Under the pieces are notes generated by a model. The model saw only the letters and a program-made list of their open reading frames with translations. It was not told where the DNA came from and did no database searches. DNA of 41,782 bases from Kitasatospora sp. CB01950 (GTDB lineage: Bacteria > Actinomycetota > Actinomycetes > Streptomycetales > Streptomycetaceae): the NCBI RefSeq assembly GCF_001905465.1, contig NZ_LISX01000002.1:160922-202703 (forward strand). Reading direction: 5' to 3'. Position numbers and translations under genes: made by a program. Positions within the stretch are counted from its first letter, which is position 1. Every line of letters begins with the position of its first letter. Of this stretch, positions 24,425 through 35,935 are shown one piece after another.

Positions 24425-24712
24425 ATGGCGGGGACGGGCGAGGCACTCGAAGTCTGGATCGACCAGGATCTGTGCACCGGGGACGGGATCTGCGCGCAGT
24501 ACGCGCCCGAGGTCTTCGAACTCGACATCGACGGACTCGCCTATGTGAAGGGCGAGGACGACGAGTTGCGCCAGCAGCCCGGCGAGAGCGCGCCCGTCCC
24601 GCTGACGCTCCTTCAGGACGTCGTCGACTCCGTGAAGGACTGCCCCGGCGACTGCATCCACGTCCGCCGGGCCGCCGACGGCGTCGAAGTGTACGGCCCG
24701 GACGCGGACTGA
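24425..24712 (+). CDS. Ferredoxin, probably 3Fe-4S
   Basis: This 95-residue acidic ferredoxin carries WIDQDLCTGDGICAQYAPEV (C-x5-C) and DCPGDCIHV near the C-terminus. The spacing, with few cysteines and a CP pair late in the chain, fits single-cluster 3Fe-4S ferredoxins that donate electrons to P450s and other oxidoreductases. The ATG at 24425 gives the family's usual short N-terminus and follows AGGGG closely; an ATG at 24365 would extend the N-terminus with unconserved residues. It diverges from arc, an arrangement I recall in other streptomycetes, so the pairing may be old, but no functional link to the proteasome is known to me. Confidence 0.85.
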   Translation: MAGTGEALEVWIDQDLCTGDGICAQYAPEVFELDIDGLAYVKGEDDELRQQPGESAPVPLTLLQDVVDSVKDCPGDCIHVRRAADGVEVYGPDAD

Positions 24713-24719
24713 CGGTCCG

Positions 24720-25244
24720 TCACGCGGCGTGGGCGGGGCTCCGGTTCTCGGTCTTCGCCCACCCGCCGGAAGCACTGCGCTTCCACGCCAACTCGACCTT
24801 CATGTCCGGCGAGAAGCGCGGCACGTCGTCCGAGGAGTAGCCGCGGGCCGCACCCCGGATCGAACCGTCGCTGCGGATCGCCAGCTCGGTCAGCGTGTAG
24901 CCGTCCCGGTCCGAGAGCAACTCGACCGGCCGGCCCGTCCCTTCCACCACGAACACCTGGTCCGGCGGCGTCCCCATGTCCGCCTGACAGTGCGCCGCGA
25001 GCACCCCCAGCGCCTTCCCGTCCACCACCGCCGACGCCTTCAGGCTCACCGCGACGGGGAACGGCCCGCACTCCATGGGCAGTTGGACCTTCGACAGGTC
25101 CACCTCCGGCACCACCGCGGCCTCCGCCTGATGCGCCGTCACCACCGCCCCGGTCGCCGAGGTCGCCCCCAACGCCCCGCCCACCACGGCGAGACACCCC
25201 GCCGCGACCAGCGCCCAGTGCTTCAACCCCGACTGCGCATGCAC
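24720..25244 (-). CDS. Small exported protein of unknown function
   Basis: This 174-residue protein begins with a hydrophobic export segment (HWALVAAGCLAVVGGALGAT) ending near Ala-rich cleavage-like sequence, and a mature part of ~130 residues with two cysteines (MECGPFPVAV and AAHCQADM) that could form one disulfide. The C-terminal half (ELLSDRDGYTLTELAIRSDG) looks like a compact beta domain. I do not recognise the family. Two adjacent GTG codons (25247 and 25244) are possible starts; the second has GGGGAG at 6 bases. It converges on the ferredoxin gene with only 7 bases between stops. Upstream is the large inverted repeat at 25318-25445. Confidence 0.7.
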   Translation of the reverse strand: MHAQSGLKHWALVAAGCLAVVGGALGATSATGAVVTAHQAEAAVVPEVDLSKVQLPMECGPFPVAVSLKASAVVDGKALGVLAAHCQADMGTPPDQVFVVEGTGRPVELLSDRDGYTLTELAIRSDGSIRGAARGYSSDDVPRFSPDMKVELAWKRSASGGWAKTENRSPAHAA

Positions 25245-25317
25245 CACGAACTCCCCTTCCGGTGCCCGCATTTTCGCACACCGGGGAACGGGCCCCGAAA
25301 GGCAGGTGGGACACGGA

Positions 25318-25445
25318 CAGGGGCGCGGGGAACTGCGCGAATCGGAAGGCATCCATCCGCAAGGTCGCGTCGCGGGCAATGACTTGCCGTTGATCGCGAC
25401 CTCGCTGACGTGCGCTTCTCGCTCGCGCAGTTCCCCGCGCCCCTG
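25318..25445. repeat. Nested inverted repeat, 128 bp
   Basis: Outer arms of 23 bp (beginning CAGGGGCGCGGGGAACTGCG, 25318-25340, and 25423-25445) are perfectly complementary. Inside them AGGTCGCG pairs with CGCGACCT (25362-25369 with 25395-25402), and GGCAA pairs with TTGCC across TGAC (25375-25388). The outer arm sequence is familiar from many streptomycete spacers. It begins 12 bases beyond the trmI stop on the minus strand and may end that transcript, or it may be a small repeated element. Confidence 0.8.
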
Positions 25446-25457
25446 CTGGTGAACCCG

Positions 25458-26420
25458 CTAGCTCAGGTCCCGACCGTCGTGCGCCGCGGCTTCCCGCTGC
25501 GCCTTGCGGACCGCGGCCCGCTCCGCGAGCGTGAGCTCCGGCTCCGTGGCGTCGTAGTCCTCGCCGTAGGCGCCCTTCGCCGGGCGGCGGCGGCGCAGCG
25601 GGGGCTCGACGCCGTCGGCGAGACGGCGGGCGGTGAGGAGGAAGCCGGTGTGGCCGATCATGCGGTGGTCGGGGCGGACGGCGAGGCCTTCGAGGTGCCA
25701 GGTGCGGACCATGGTCTCCCAGGCCTGCGGCTCGGTGAAGGTGCCGTGCTCGCGCAGCGCCTCGACGGTCCGGGACATCTGCGTGGTGGTGGCCACGTAG
25801 CAGCAGATGAGGCCGCCGGGGACGAGCGCCTCGGAGGCGACGTCCAGGCACTCCCAGGGGGCGAGCATGTCGAGGATGACGCGGTCGACGTCGGTCTCGA
25901 CCAGGTTGTCCTGGAGGTCGCCGACGGTCAGCTTCCACGCGGGGTGCGGGCCGCCGAAGTAGCGCTCGACGTTGCTGCGGGCGATGTCCGCGAAGTCCTC
26001 ACGCCGCTCGTAGGAGGCGAGCATGCCGGTGTCGCCGACGGCGCGCAGCAGGTAGGTGGAGAGGGCGCCGGAGCCGACGCCCGCTTCCACCACCCTCGCG
26101 CCGGCGAAGATGTCGGCCATGGCCAGGATCTGCCCCGCGTCCTTGGGGTAGATCACGGCCGCGCCGCGCGGCATGGAGAGGACGTAGTCGGGGAGCAGGG
26201 GGCGCAGCGCGAGGTACGGGACGTTGCCCGTCGTGCGGACGACCGTGCCCTCGGGAGCGCCGATCAGCTCGTCGTGCGGGAACGCACCCTTGTGGGTGTG
26301 GAATTGGTTCCCGGCCTGGAGCGTGAACGTGTAGTGGCGGCCCTTGGGGTCGGTCAGCTGGACCTGGTCCCCGACCTGGAAGGGCCCGCGTCGGCGGGCG
26401 GCACCGGTCGGTTCGGACAT
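25458..26420 (-). CDS. trmI: tRNA (adenine-58-N1)-methyltransferase TrmI
   Basis: This 320-residue class I methyltransferase makes m1A58 in the T-loop of tRNAs, a modification important for tRNA stability. The N-terminal beta domain (FQVGDQVQLTDPKGRHYTFT) is followed by YPKDAGQILAMADIFAGARV and the SAM-binding VVEAGVGSGALSTYLLRAVG. DRVILDMLAPWECLD holds the catalytic Asp. The basic C-terminal tail (EPPLRRRRPAKGAYGEDYD) is typical of actinobacterial members. The ATG at 26420 gives the family N-terminus. The mycobacterial counterpart (Rv2118c) also neighbours the proteasome genes. Confidence 0.93.
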   Translation of the reverse strand: MSEPTGAARRRGPFQVGDQVQLTDPKGRHYTFTLQAGNQFHTHKGAFPHDELIGAPEGTVVRTTGNVPYLALRPLLPDYVLSMPRGAAVIYPKDAGQILAMADIFAGARVVEAGVGSGALSTYLLRAVGDTGMLASYERREDFADIARSNVERYFGGPHPAWKLTVGDLQDNLVETDVDRVILDMLAPWECLDVASEALVPGGLICCYVATTTQMSRTVEALREHGTFTEPQAWETMVRTWHLEGLAVRPDHRMIGHTGFLLTARRLADGVEPPLRRRRPAKGAYGEDYDATEPELTLAERAAVRKAQREAAAHDGRDLS

Positions 26421-26469
26421 GGGGGCCATCCTACGGGCTCCGGAGGGCTCCCCCGACCACATGATCGGT

Positions 26470-27681
26470 TCAGCCGGTCGGTCGGCCGGGCGCGCGCCCG
26501 AGGAGGGCGGCGGTGAGGCGGCGTTCGAGGTCGGCGAGGGAGAGCACGCCGTAGACACTGCCGTCGCCGCGGACGACCAGGTACTCGGAGGCGGGGGCGC
26601 GGCGCAGGGTGTCCAGGATCTGTTCGCCGGCCAGGTCGACGGGGATGGTGTGGCCGGGTTCGAGGTCGCGGGCGACGGCGGAGACGGCGACCCAGGGGCG
26701 GCGGTGCTCGGGGACGTTGGCGACCGCGGACTCCTTGACGAGCGCGGTGGGTTCGCCGCGGCCGTCGACCACGACGACGGCGCCGGCCTGGGCCTCGTGG
26801 GCGCGGCGGAGGGCTTCGCCGAGGGGGGTGTCGGCGGTGACCTCGACGCTGCGGCGGGCCAGGTCGCGGACCTTGAGGCCGGGGAGGATCTGCTTGAGGC
26901 GGGCGTTGCGCAGCGAGTTGCCGGCGCCCTGCCAGATGATGAAGCCGAGGATGGCGGCGAGTACGCCGTCGAGCATGGCTTCGCCGGTGGAGCGTTCGGC
27001 GTTCTGGGCGGCGCCGATGATCGGCAGGCCGAGGACGACGGCGACGGCGAGGGCGCGGCCGGTCCAGACGGCGGCGACGGTGCCCTTCATGGGGTCGCCG
27101 GTGGCGGCCCAGACGACGGCGCGCAGCATCCGTCCGCCGTCCAGCGGGAGGCCGGGCAGCAGGTTGAAGGCGGCGACCACCAGGTTGGAGATCATCAGGC
27201 CGGCCAGCAGCACGCCGGGGACGGTGGCGGGTTCGACGGCCTTGAAGCCGGCCCAGAAGGCGCCGGCCAGCACCAGGGAGAGCAGCGGGCCGACCAGGGC
27301 GAGCCAGAACTCGCGCCAGGGCCGGTCGGCCTCCTTCTCGATCTCGGAGACGCCGCCGAGGAACTGGAGCTGGATGCGGCGCACGCCGAGCTTGTAGCGC
27401 AGGCCGACGAGGGTGTGCGCGAGTTCGTGGACCAGGACCGAGCCGTAGAAGGCGACGGCGAAGGAGAAGGCGAGCAGGTAGCGGGCGGCGCCGAGTTCGG
27501 GCAGGACGTCGGCGAGCCGGCTGCCGAAGAGCCAGGTGATCAGTGCGGCGACCAGGAACCAGGACGGGGTGACGTAGACGGGCACGCCGAACGGGCGGCC
27601 CATCAGGATGCCGCCGCGGGGCGGTTCGCCCCCGTCCGGCGGTTCCGGTGTCCCGGGTGCCCGCCCCTTGGTGTCGTTCAC
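26470..27681 (-). CDS. Site-2 protease family (M50) zinc metalloprotease with CBS domains
   Basis: This 403-residue polytopic membrane protease has the zinc motif HELAH (residues 85-89) in one membrane helix and the third ligand in NLLPGLPLDGG (Asp181) in another. About five or six hydrophobic segments fill residues 35-260. Two CBS domains (about 280-400, with SVEVTADTPLGEALRRAHEA and EYLVVRGDGSVYGVLSLADL) follow and may sense nucleotides. Such proteases cut membrane-embedded substrates, for example anti-sigma factors; the substrate here is unknown. The GTG at 27681 follows GGAGGGAG. It is divergent from the RecB-like gene. Confidence 0.88.
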   Translation of the reverse strand: MNDTKGRAPGTPEPPDGGEPPRGGILMGRPFGVPVYVTPSWFLVAALITWLFGSRLADVLPELGAARYLLAFSFAVAFYGSVLVHELAHTLVGLRYKLGVRRIQLQFLGGVSEIEKEADRPWREFWLALVGPLLSLVLAGAFWAGFKAVEPATVPGVLLAGLMISNLVVAAFNLLPGLPLDGGRMLRAVVWAATGDPMKGTVAAVWTGRALAVAVVLGLPIIGAAQNAERSTGEAMLDGVLAAILGFIIWQGAGNSLRNARLKQILPGLKVRDLARRSVEVTADTPLGEALRRAHEAQAGAVVVVDGRGEPTALVKESAVANVPEHRRPWVAVSAVARDLEPGHTIPVDLAGEQILDTLRRAPASEYLVVRGDGSVYGVLSLADLERRLTAALLGRAPGRPTG

Positions 27682-27816
27682 CGTGCTCCCTCCGCGAACC
27701 CTGTGGTTCCTCGTACGCTACGTGATCTCCGGGCGGCAGCGGCGGCGCACCCCGCTCTCCTTTGGCATACCCACCTCTTCGACCGAGCTGTCGGTCCGGT
27801 GCAATAGGGTCGGGGC

Positions 27817-28683
27817 ATGCAGCAGACCGACCCCACGCCCACTGCCCGCCCGGCGGCCGCGCCGACCGGGCTGTCGCCGTCCCGGGCGGGTGACTTCATG
27901 ACCTGCCCGCTGCTGTACCGGCTGCGGGTGATCGACCGGCTGCCGGAGCCGCCGAGTGCGGCGGCGACCCGGGGGACGCTGGTGCACGCGGTGCTGGAGC
28001 GGCTGTTCGACCATCCGCCGGCCGACCGCACCCCCGAGCGGGCCCGGGGCCTGCTGGCCCCGCAGTGGGAGCGGCTGCTCGGGGAACGGCCGGAGCTGGC
28101 CGAACTGTTCCCGGACGAGCCGGCGAAACTGGCCGGCTGGCTGGGCGACGCCGAGCAGCTGGTGGAGAAGTGGTTCCGGCTGGAGGACCCGACCCGGCTG
28201 CACCCGGTGGAGCGCGAGCTGTACGTGCAGACCGCGCTGGCCTCAGGCCTGCTGCTGCGCGGCTACATCGACCGGGTCGACGTCGCGCCCAGCGGCGAGG
28301 TGCGGCTGGTGGACTACAAGACCGGCCGGGCGCCCTCGCGGGACTTCGAGGGCAAGGCGATGTTCCAGATGAAGTTCTACGCGCTGGTGGTCTGGCGGTG
28401 GAAGGGCGTGCTCCCCAAGCGGCTGCAGCTGGTGTATCTCGGCGGCGGCGGCGACGTGGTGACGTACGACCCGGACGAGGCCGACCTGCTGGCGGTGGAA
28501 CGGAAGCTGGAGGCGCTGTGGGAGGCGATCTCGGCGGCGGTGGCCTCCGGTGAGTTCCCGGCGACCCGCAACCGGCTGTGCGACTGGTGCGACCACAAGG
28601 CCAGCTGTCCGGAGTTCGGCGGCACTCCCCCGCCGTACCCGCTGCCGCTGGCCACTCTGACCAATCCCCGCAAGGAGTCGTAG
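27817..28683 (+). CDS. RecB-like PD-(D/E)XK nuclease with iron-sulfur cysteines
   Basis: This 288-residue nuclease of the PDDEXK_1 (Cas4/AddB-like) family has catalytic residues in GYIDRVDVAPSGEVRLVDYK (Asp152 or Asp155, Asp166 and Lys168) and QMKFYAL as the QxxxY motif. His57 (RGTLVHAVLE) is also typical. Cys30 together with Cys255, Cys258 and Cys264 (RLCDWCDHKASC) is the arrangement that holds a [4Fe-4S] cluster in AddB and Cas4. It should act on DNA ends, probably in repair; no helicase is encoded nearby. Its TAG stop is followed directly by the GTG of a response regulator. The mycobacterial homologue (Rv2119) occupies the matching position. Confidence 0.88.
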   Translation: MQQTDPTPTARPAAAPTGLSPSRAGDFMTCPLLYRLRVIDRLPEPPSAAATRGTLVHAVLERLFDHPPADRTPERARGLLAPQWERLLGERPELAELFPDEPAKLAGWLGDAEQLVEKWFRLEDPTRLHPVERELYVQTALASGLLLRGYIDRVDVAPSGEVRLVDYKTGRAPSRDFEGKAMFQMKFYALVVWRWKGVLPKRLQLVYLGGGGDVVTYDPDEADLLAVERKLEALWEAISAAVASGEFPATRNRLCDWCDHKASCPEFGGTPPPYPLPLATLTNPRKES

Positions 28684-29355
28684 GTGACGATCCGTGTGCT
28701 GCTGGTGGACGACCAGCCGCTGCTCCGTACCGGTTTCCGCATGATCCTGGAGGCGGAGTCCGATCTGGTGGTGGTCGGCGAGGCGGGCGACGGGCAGCAG
28801 GCGCTGGACCAGGTCCGCGCGCTGCAGCCGGACGTGGTGCTGATGGACATCCGGATGCCGCGGATGGACGGCGTGGAGGCGACCCGCCGGATCGCCGGCC
28901 CGGACCGCAGCGGCCCGGCGAAGGTGCTGGTGCTGACCACCTTCGATCTGGACGAGTACGTGGTGGAGGCGCTGCGCGCGGGCGCCAGCGGCTTCCTGCT
29001 GAAGGACGTGCCGGCCGAGGAGCTGGTGCAGGCGATCCGGGTGGTGGCGGACGGCGCGGCGATGCTCGCCCCGTCGGTGACCCGCCGTCTGCTGGACATG
29101 TACGCCACCAAGCTGCCGTCGGGCGACGAGGCGCCGCCGCAGGCGCTGACGGTGCTGACGGAGCGCGAGGTGGAGGTGCTGCGGCTGGTGGCGCGGGGTC
29201 TGTCGAACGCGGAGATCGCGGCCGAGCTGTTCGTCTCCGAGACGACGGTGAAGACCCACGTCGGCCATGTGCTGACCAAGCTCCAGCTGCGCGACCGGGT
29301 GCAGGCGGCGGTGTACGCGTACGAGAGCGGCCTGGTGCGCCCGGGCGCCCTGTAG
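28684..29355 (+). CDS. NarL/LuxR-type response regulator, no partner kinase in the window
   Basis: This 223-residue regulator has a receiver domain with the phospho-acceptor Asp55 (DVVLMDIRMPRMDG), the acidic pair VDDQ, Thr in VLTTFD and Lys in FLLKDVPAEE. A LuxR-type helix-turn-helix (LTEREVEVLRLVARGLSNAE to TTVKTHVGHVLTKLQL) follows at about residues 155-205. The GTG start directly abuts the stop of the RecB-like gene with no spacer, so translation is probably coupled. No histidine kinase gene lies in the window, so its signal is unknown. A bidirectional terminator follows at 29372-29405. Confidence 0.92.
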   Translation: MTIRVLLVDDQPLLRTGFRMILEAESDLVVVGEAGDGQQALDQVRALQPDVVLMDIRMPRMDGVEATRRIAGPDRSGPAKVLVLTTFDLDEYVVEALRAGASGFLLKDVPAEELVQAIRVVADGAAMLAPSVTRRLLDMYATKLPSGDEAPPQALTVLTEREVEVLRLVARGLSNAEIAAELFVSETTVKTHVGHVLTKLQLRDRVQAAVYAYESGLVRPGAL

Positions 29356-29371
29356 TCCGCCGGAACGGCCG

Positions 29372-29405
29372 ACGGCCCGTCACCCCCGAGGGGGTGGCGG
29401 GCCGT
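29372..29405. terminator. Bidirectional terminator
   Basis: A 16-bp stem with one T-G wobble (ACGGCCCGTCACCCCC against GGGGGTGGCGGGCCGT) and a two-base GA turn lies between the converging response-regulator and binding-protein genes. It is placed to stop both transcripts. Confidence 0.85.
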
Positions 29406-29424
29406 TGTGCTGCTTGGCGAATCG

Positions 29425-31023
29425 TTACTTCTTGTTGCGGCCGATCAGCCAGAACCGGAAGCGGCTGGTGTTGTCGACGGTGGTGTCGACGCCGGTGACG
29501 CCGTTCTTGTACACGTAGAACGACTTGTTCTGGTAGAGCGGGAGCATCGGCACGGAGTCGGCCAGGATGTTCTGGATCTGGGCGTACGCGCCGGCGCCGG
29601 TGCGGTCGGTGAGCTTGATCGAGTCCGGTACCAGCTTGTTGCTGATCTGCGGGTTGTCCCAGTTGTTGTGGAACGCGCCGCCCTCGACCACCAGCGGGGA
29701 GATGTAGTCGTCCGCGTCGACGTAGTCGGGGGTCCAGCCGATCAGGTAGGCCTGGTAGCTGTTGTTCGACCAGTTCGCCAGGAAGGTGTTCCAGTCCGCC
29801 TCCTGCTGGACCGTCACCTGGAACAGGCCGCTGGCGTCCAGCTGCTTCTTGACGTTCTCCAGCTCGGCGGCGCCGGCCCGGGAGCGGGACCAGGTCAGGT
29901 TGATCTTGACCGGGGTGGTGATGTGCGCGTCGGTCAGGAGCTTCTTGGCCTTGGCGACGTCCGGCTCGCCGTACTTGTCGAAGAAGGCGGTGTTGTGGCC
30001 GACCACGCCGGCCGGGACGACCGAGTACAGCGGCAGCACGGTGCCCGCGTACACGTCGTGGGCCAGCGCCTTGCGGTCGAGCAGCTGGGCCATGGCCTGG
30101 CGGACCGCCTGCTTGCCGCCGACCTCGTCCTTGGTGTTGAAGACCAGGTAGAAGGTCTCGGCGCTGTCGCCCTCGGCGACCCGCAGGTTGCCCTTGCCGG
30201 ACTGGTCGTCGGTCTTGATCTGGGCGGCGGTCGCCGGGTCCAGACCGTTGGCCGCGATGTCGATCTCGCCCTTGTCGAGGCCTGCCTTGAGGTCTTCCGC
30301 CTTCTCGTAGAAGCGGACGGTGAACTTGCTGTTCTCCGGCTTGCCGGCGGCGCCCTGGTAGGTCGCGTTCGGCGAGAGCGTGATCTTGGCGGGGCTCGGG
30401 CCCTTGTTCTCGATCGCGTCGATCCGGTACGGCCCGGAGCCGACCAGCTTGTCGTTGGCGAGCAGCTTGTCGGCCGGGAAGACCTGGTGGTCGACGATCG
30501 CGCCGGCCGGCGAGGCGAGCTTGGCCGGGAGCACCGCGTCGGGGGTCTCCAGGTGGAAGATCACCTCGGAGTCGCCGTTGGTCTCCACCGACTTGATGGT
30601 GGACAGCAGCGGGGTCGGACCGGTCGGGTCGTTGATCTTCTTGGTGCGGTCGATCGAGAACTTGACGTCCTCGGCGGTCACCGGGTGCCCGTTGGTGAAC
30701 TTCAGCCCGGACTTCAGCGTGCACTTGTACGTCATCGTGTCGCTGCCGGTGAACTGGCAGGACTCGGCGGCGTCCGGCTGCGGCACGGTCGCGCCGGGCG
30801 GGAAGGACAGCAGCGACTGGAAGGAGTTGTTGAGGACCAGCCAGGAGCCGATCTCGTACGCGCCGGCCGGGTCCAGGACGGTGGTCCCGTTGGTGGTGCC
30901 CAGCGTGATGGCGGCGCCGTTGTCGCCGCCGTTGGCGACCTTCTCCACGGACGCGCAGCCGGCCGCCGTGGTGGCGACGAGCGCGGCGCAGCTGAGCACG
31001 GCCAGGCGGTTGGGCGTAGTCAT
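29425..31023 (-). CDS. ABC transporter substrate-binding lipoprotein, oligopeptide family
   Basis: This 532-residue SBP_bac_5 (DppA/OppA-type) protein has a lipobox ending at Cys23 (VATTAAGCAS). Family landmarks include YKCTLKSGLKFTNGHPVTAE, EDVKFSIDRTKKINDP, KLVGSGPYRI and QAYLIGWTPDYVDADDY. It should bind peptides or nickel-like ligands outside the membrane and deliver them to an ABC permease. No permease or ATPase gene lies nearby, so it is an orphan. The ATG at 31023 gives a normal lipoprotein signal. The 350-base spacer upstream should contain its promoter. Confidence 0.9.
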   Translation of the reverse strand: MTTPNRLAVLSCAALVATTAAGCASVEKVANGGDNGAAITLGTTNGTTVLDPAGAYEIGSWLVLNNSFQSLLSFPPGATVPQPDAAESCQFTGSDTMTYKCTLKSGLKFTNGHPVTAEDVKFSIDRTKKINDPTGPTPLLSTIKSVETNGDSEVIFHLETPDAVLPAKLASPAGAIVDHQVFPADKLLANDKLVGSGPYRIDAIENKGPSPAKITLSPNATYQGAAGKPENSKFTVRFYEKAEDLKAGLDKGEIDIAANGLDPATAAQIKTDDQSGKGNLRVAEGDSAETFYLVFNTKDEVGGKQAVRQAMAQLLDRKALAHDVYAGTVLPLYSVVPAGVVGHNTAFFDKYGEPDVAKAKKLLTDAHITTPVKINLTWSRSRAGAAELENVKKQLDASGLFQVTVQQEADWNTFLANWSNNSYQAYLIGWTPDYVDADDYISPLVVEGGAFHNNWDNPQISNKLVPDSIKLTDRTGAGAYAQIQNILADSVPMLPLYQNKSFYVYKNGVTGVDTTVDNTSRFRFWLIGRNKK

Positions 31024-31373
31024 GCGGGGTGGTCTTCCTTACTGCGTGCGGCCGGCTCGCCCCGGAGGCCCGCGTCCGGCCGCCGGGGTGGGGCGGCAGG
31101 GCGCAGGCCGGTACGACCGCGCGGGTGCCCGCCTGCCGATGTCTGACGGCGGTGGGCGGCGGCACGGGAGGGCGTCTGATCCGTTGTAGCGTGCCACATC
31201 GGATCCGGCTGGTCACCGTCTGTTCGAACCTGGGGTGGACGGCAGGCGACGGAGCGTGGTGCCCGGGCCGACGAGTTGTCTGCCATTGCCCGTTTTCACA
31301 CCTGCTGCCGGATACGGTCCGCGTACCCACGGACGCGGAGGGGAACCGGAAATCCGCGGGAACGAGACGAAGG
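31024..31373. other. Intergenic region upstream of the binding protein
   Basis: This 350-base spacer between the HAD phosphatase stop and the binding-protein start holds no convincing gene. An inverted repeat GATCCG/CGGATC at about 31178-31206 encloses TACAAC on the minus strand and may mark the binding-protein promoter. The rest is GC-rich without a clear hairpin or repeat. Confidence 0.4.
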
Positions 31374-32078
31374 TCACACTCGGGTGCCGGCCAGGGTGCG
31401 CAGCAGGTCGAGGTCGACGTGTTCGAGGGAGGGCAGCACCAGCCGGCCGGGGCCGGGTTCGATGGCGGCGATGGAGGGGACGGCGATGACGGGGCAGCCG
31501 GCCGCTTCGGCGGCGGCCACGCCGGTGGGGGTGTCCTCGACGACCACGCAGCGCGCCGGGTCGGCGCCCAGGCGGGCGGCGGCGGTCAGGTAGGGGTCGG
31601 GGAACGGCTTGGTGCGCGGCACCTCGTCGCCGGCCACCGTGAAGGCGAAGTTCTGCGCGCCCAGGCTGCGCAGCACGATGTCGATGATGTGCCGGTGCGA
31701 GGCGGACACCAGGGCGGCGGGGATGCTGTGCGCGGCGAGGGTGTTGAGCAGCCGTTCGGCGCCGGGCATCAGCGGGACGCCGCCGGCCAGCAGGTCGACG
31801 AAGCGCCGGTTGATCTGGGCGCCGAGGTCGGCGGGGCGGATCGCCGCGCCGGTGCGGGTGAGGAGGTAGTCGATGACGCGGGTCATCGGGCCGCCGACCA
31901 CGTGGGTGCGGTCTTCGGCGGTGAGGCGGTGGCCGAGTTCGGCGAACAGGTCGACCTCGGCCTGCCACCAGAAGTCCTCGGTGTCGACCAGAGTGCCGTC
32001 CATGTCGAGCAGCACGGCCTGCAGGCCGCTGCCCTCGCCGTCTCCGCCGACTCGGACCGGGGTCGAGACCGTCGTCAT
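31374..32078 (-). CDS. HAD-superfamily phosphatase, beta-phosphoglucomutase-like
   Basis: This 234-residue hydrolase has HAD motif I (VLLDMDGTLVDTEDFW, nucleophile Asp25 and acid/base Asp27), motif II (ALVSASHRH), the motif III Lys (PRTKPFPDPYL) and motif IV (VVVEDTPTGVAAA). A helical cap lies between motifs I and II. Likely substrates are sugar phosphates or similar small phosphoesters, but the family is too broad to choose. The ATG at 32078 has a 205-base spacer upstream that contains a stable hairpin (32133-32160), so its mRNA may have a structured leader. Confidence 0.88.
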   Translation of the reverse strand: MTTVSTPVRVGGDGEGSGLQAVLLDMDGTLVDTEDFWWQAEVDLFAELGHRLTAEDRTHVVGGPMTRVIDYLLTRTGAAIRPADLGAQINRRFVDLLAGGVPLMPGAERLLNTLAAHSIPAALVSASHRHIIDIVLRSLGAQNFAFTVAGDEVPRTKPFPDPYLTAAARLGADPARCVVVEDTPTGVAAAEAAGCPVIAVPSIAAIEPGPGRLVLPSLEHVDLDLLRTLAGTRV

Positions 32079-32132
32079 GCGCGCCGTCCTTCCGGGGGTC
32101 GTCCGGAGCGCACTGCGTCCGGGGATGGCACA

Positions 32133-32160
32133 GGCCGGCCCGCTGGTGAGCGGACCGGCC
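32133..32160 (-). promoter_or_regulatory. Hairpin in the leader of the HAD phosphatase gene
   Basis: GGCCGG-C-CCGC pairs with GCGG-A-CCGGCC around a six-base loop. It lies about 55 bases upstream of the phosphatase ATG and downstream of a possible -10 (TATTCT on the minus strand near 32175). It may be a leader structure or a second terminator for metH. Confidence 0.4.
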
Positions 32161-32263
32161 CGTTCAGGATCATCAAGAATACGCCCGCCGGAGCGGATTG
32201 CACCGGGCGGCGGCGAGGCGAACGGATGATCCCCGGTTGAAGTTCTCCCCGCGCCCGGGGCCC

Positions 32264-32283
32264 AGGGCCTGTCCGGACAGGCC

Positions 32284-32285
<2 letters not shown>
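32264..32285 (-). terminator. Perfect 22-bp palindrome at the metH stop codon
   Basis: AGGGCCTGTCC is followed directly by its exact complement GGACAGGCCCT. The metH stop codon (TAG on the minus strand, 32284-32286) overlaps the right end. It can serve as a terminator. Its tip sequence resembles that of common streptomycete insertion-type repeats, so it may be a remnant. Confidence 0.6.
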
Positions 32286-35787
<3,502 letters not shown>

Positions 35788-35935
35788 GTGGCTTGCTCCC
35801 TGAGTGCGACGGCTGTCGGCTATGCGAACCCACCTGTCCCGGGGACGCACCCCGCCAGGGTATCCGCCCGACGGCGGTGCGATGGAACCCATTTCGCCAT
35901 CTGGGCGTCCCTGTCCACCGGAAGGGAGCCCGAGC

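Noticed and set aside
27896..31330. A long minus-strand frame spanning the RecB-like, response-regulator and binding-protein genes
   Set aside because: Its translation is Arg/Pro/Ala-rich without any family motif, and it crosses three well-supported genes and a strong terminator.
35788..35935. Possible cobalamin, SAM or SAH riboswitch before metH
   Set aside because: The spacer is only 148 bases, is shared with a divergent gene, and shows no B12-box or SAM/SAH aptamer pattern that I can recognise.
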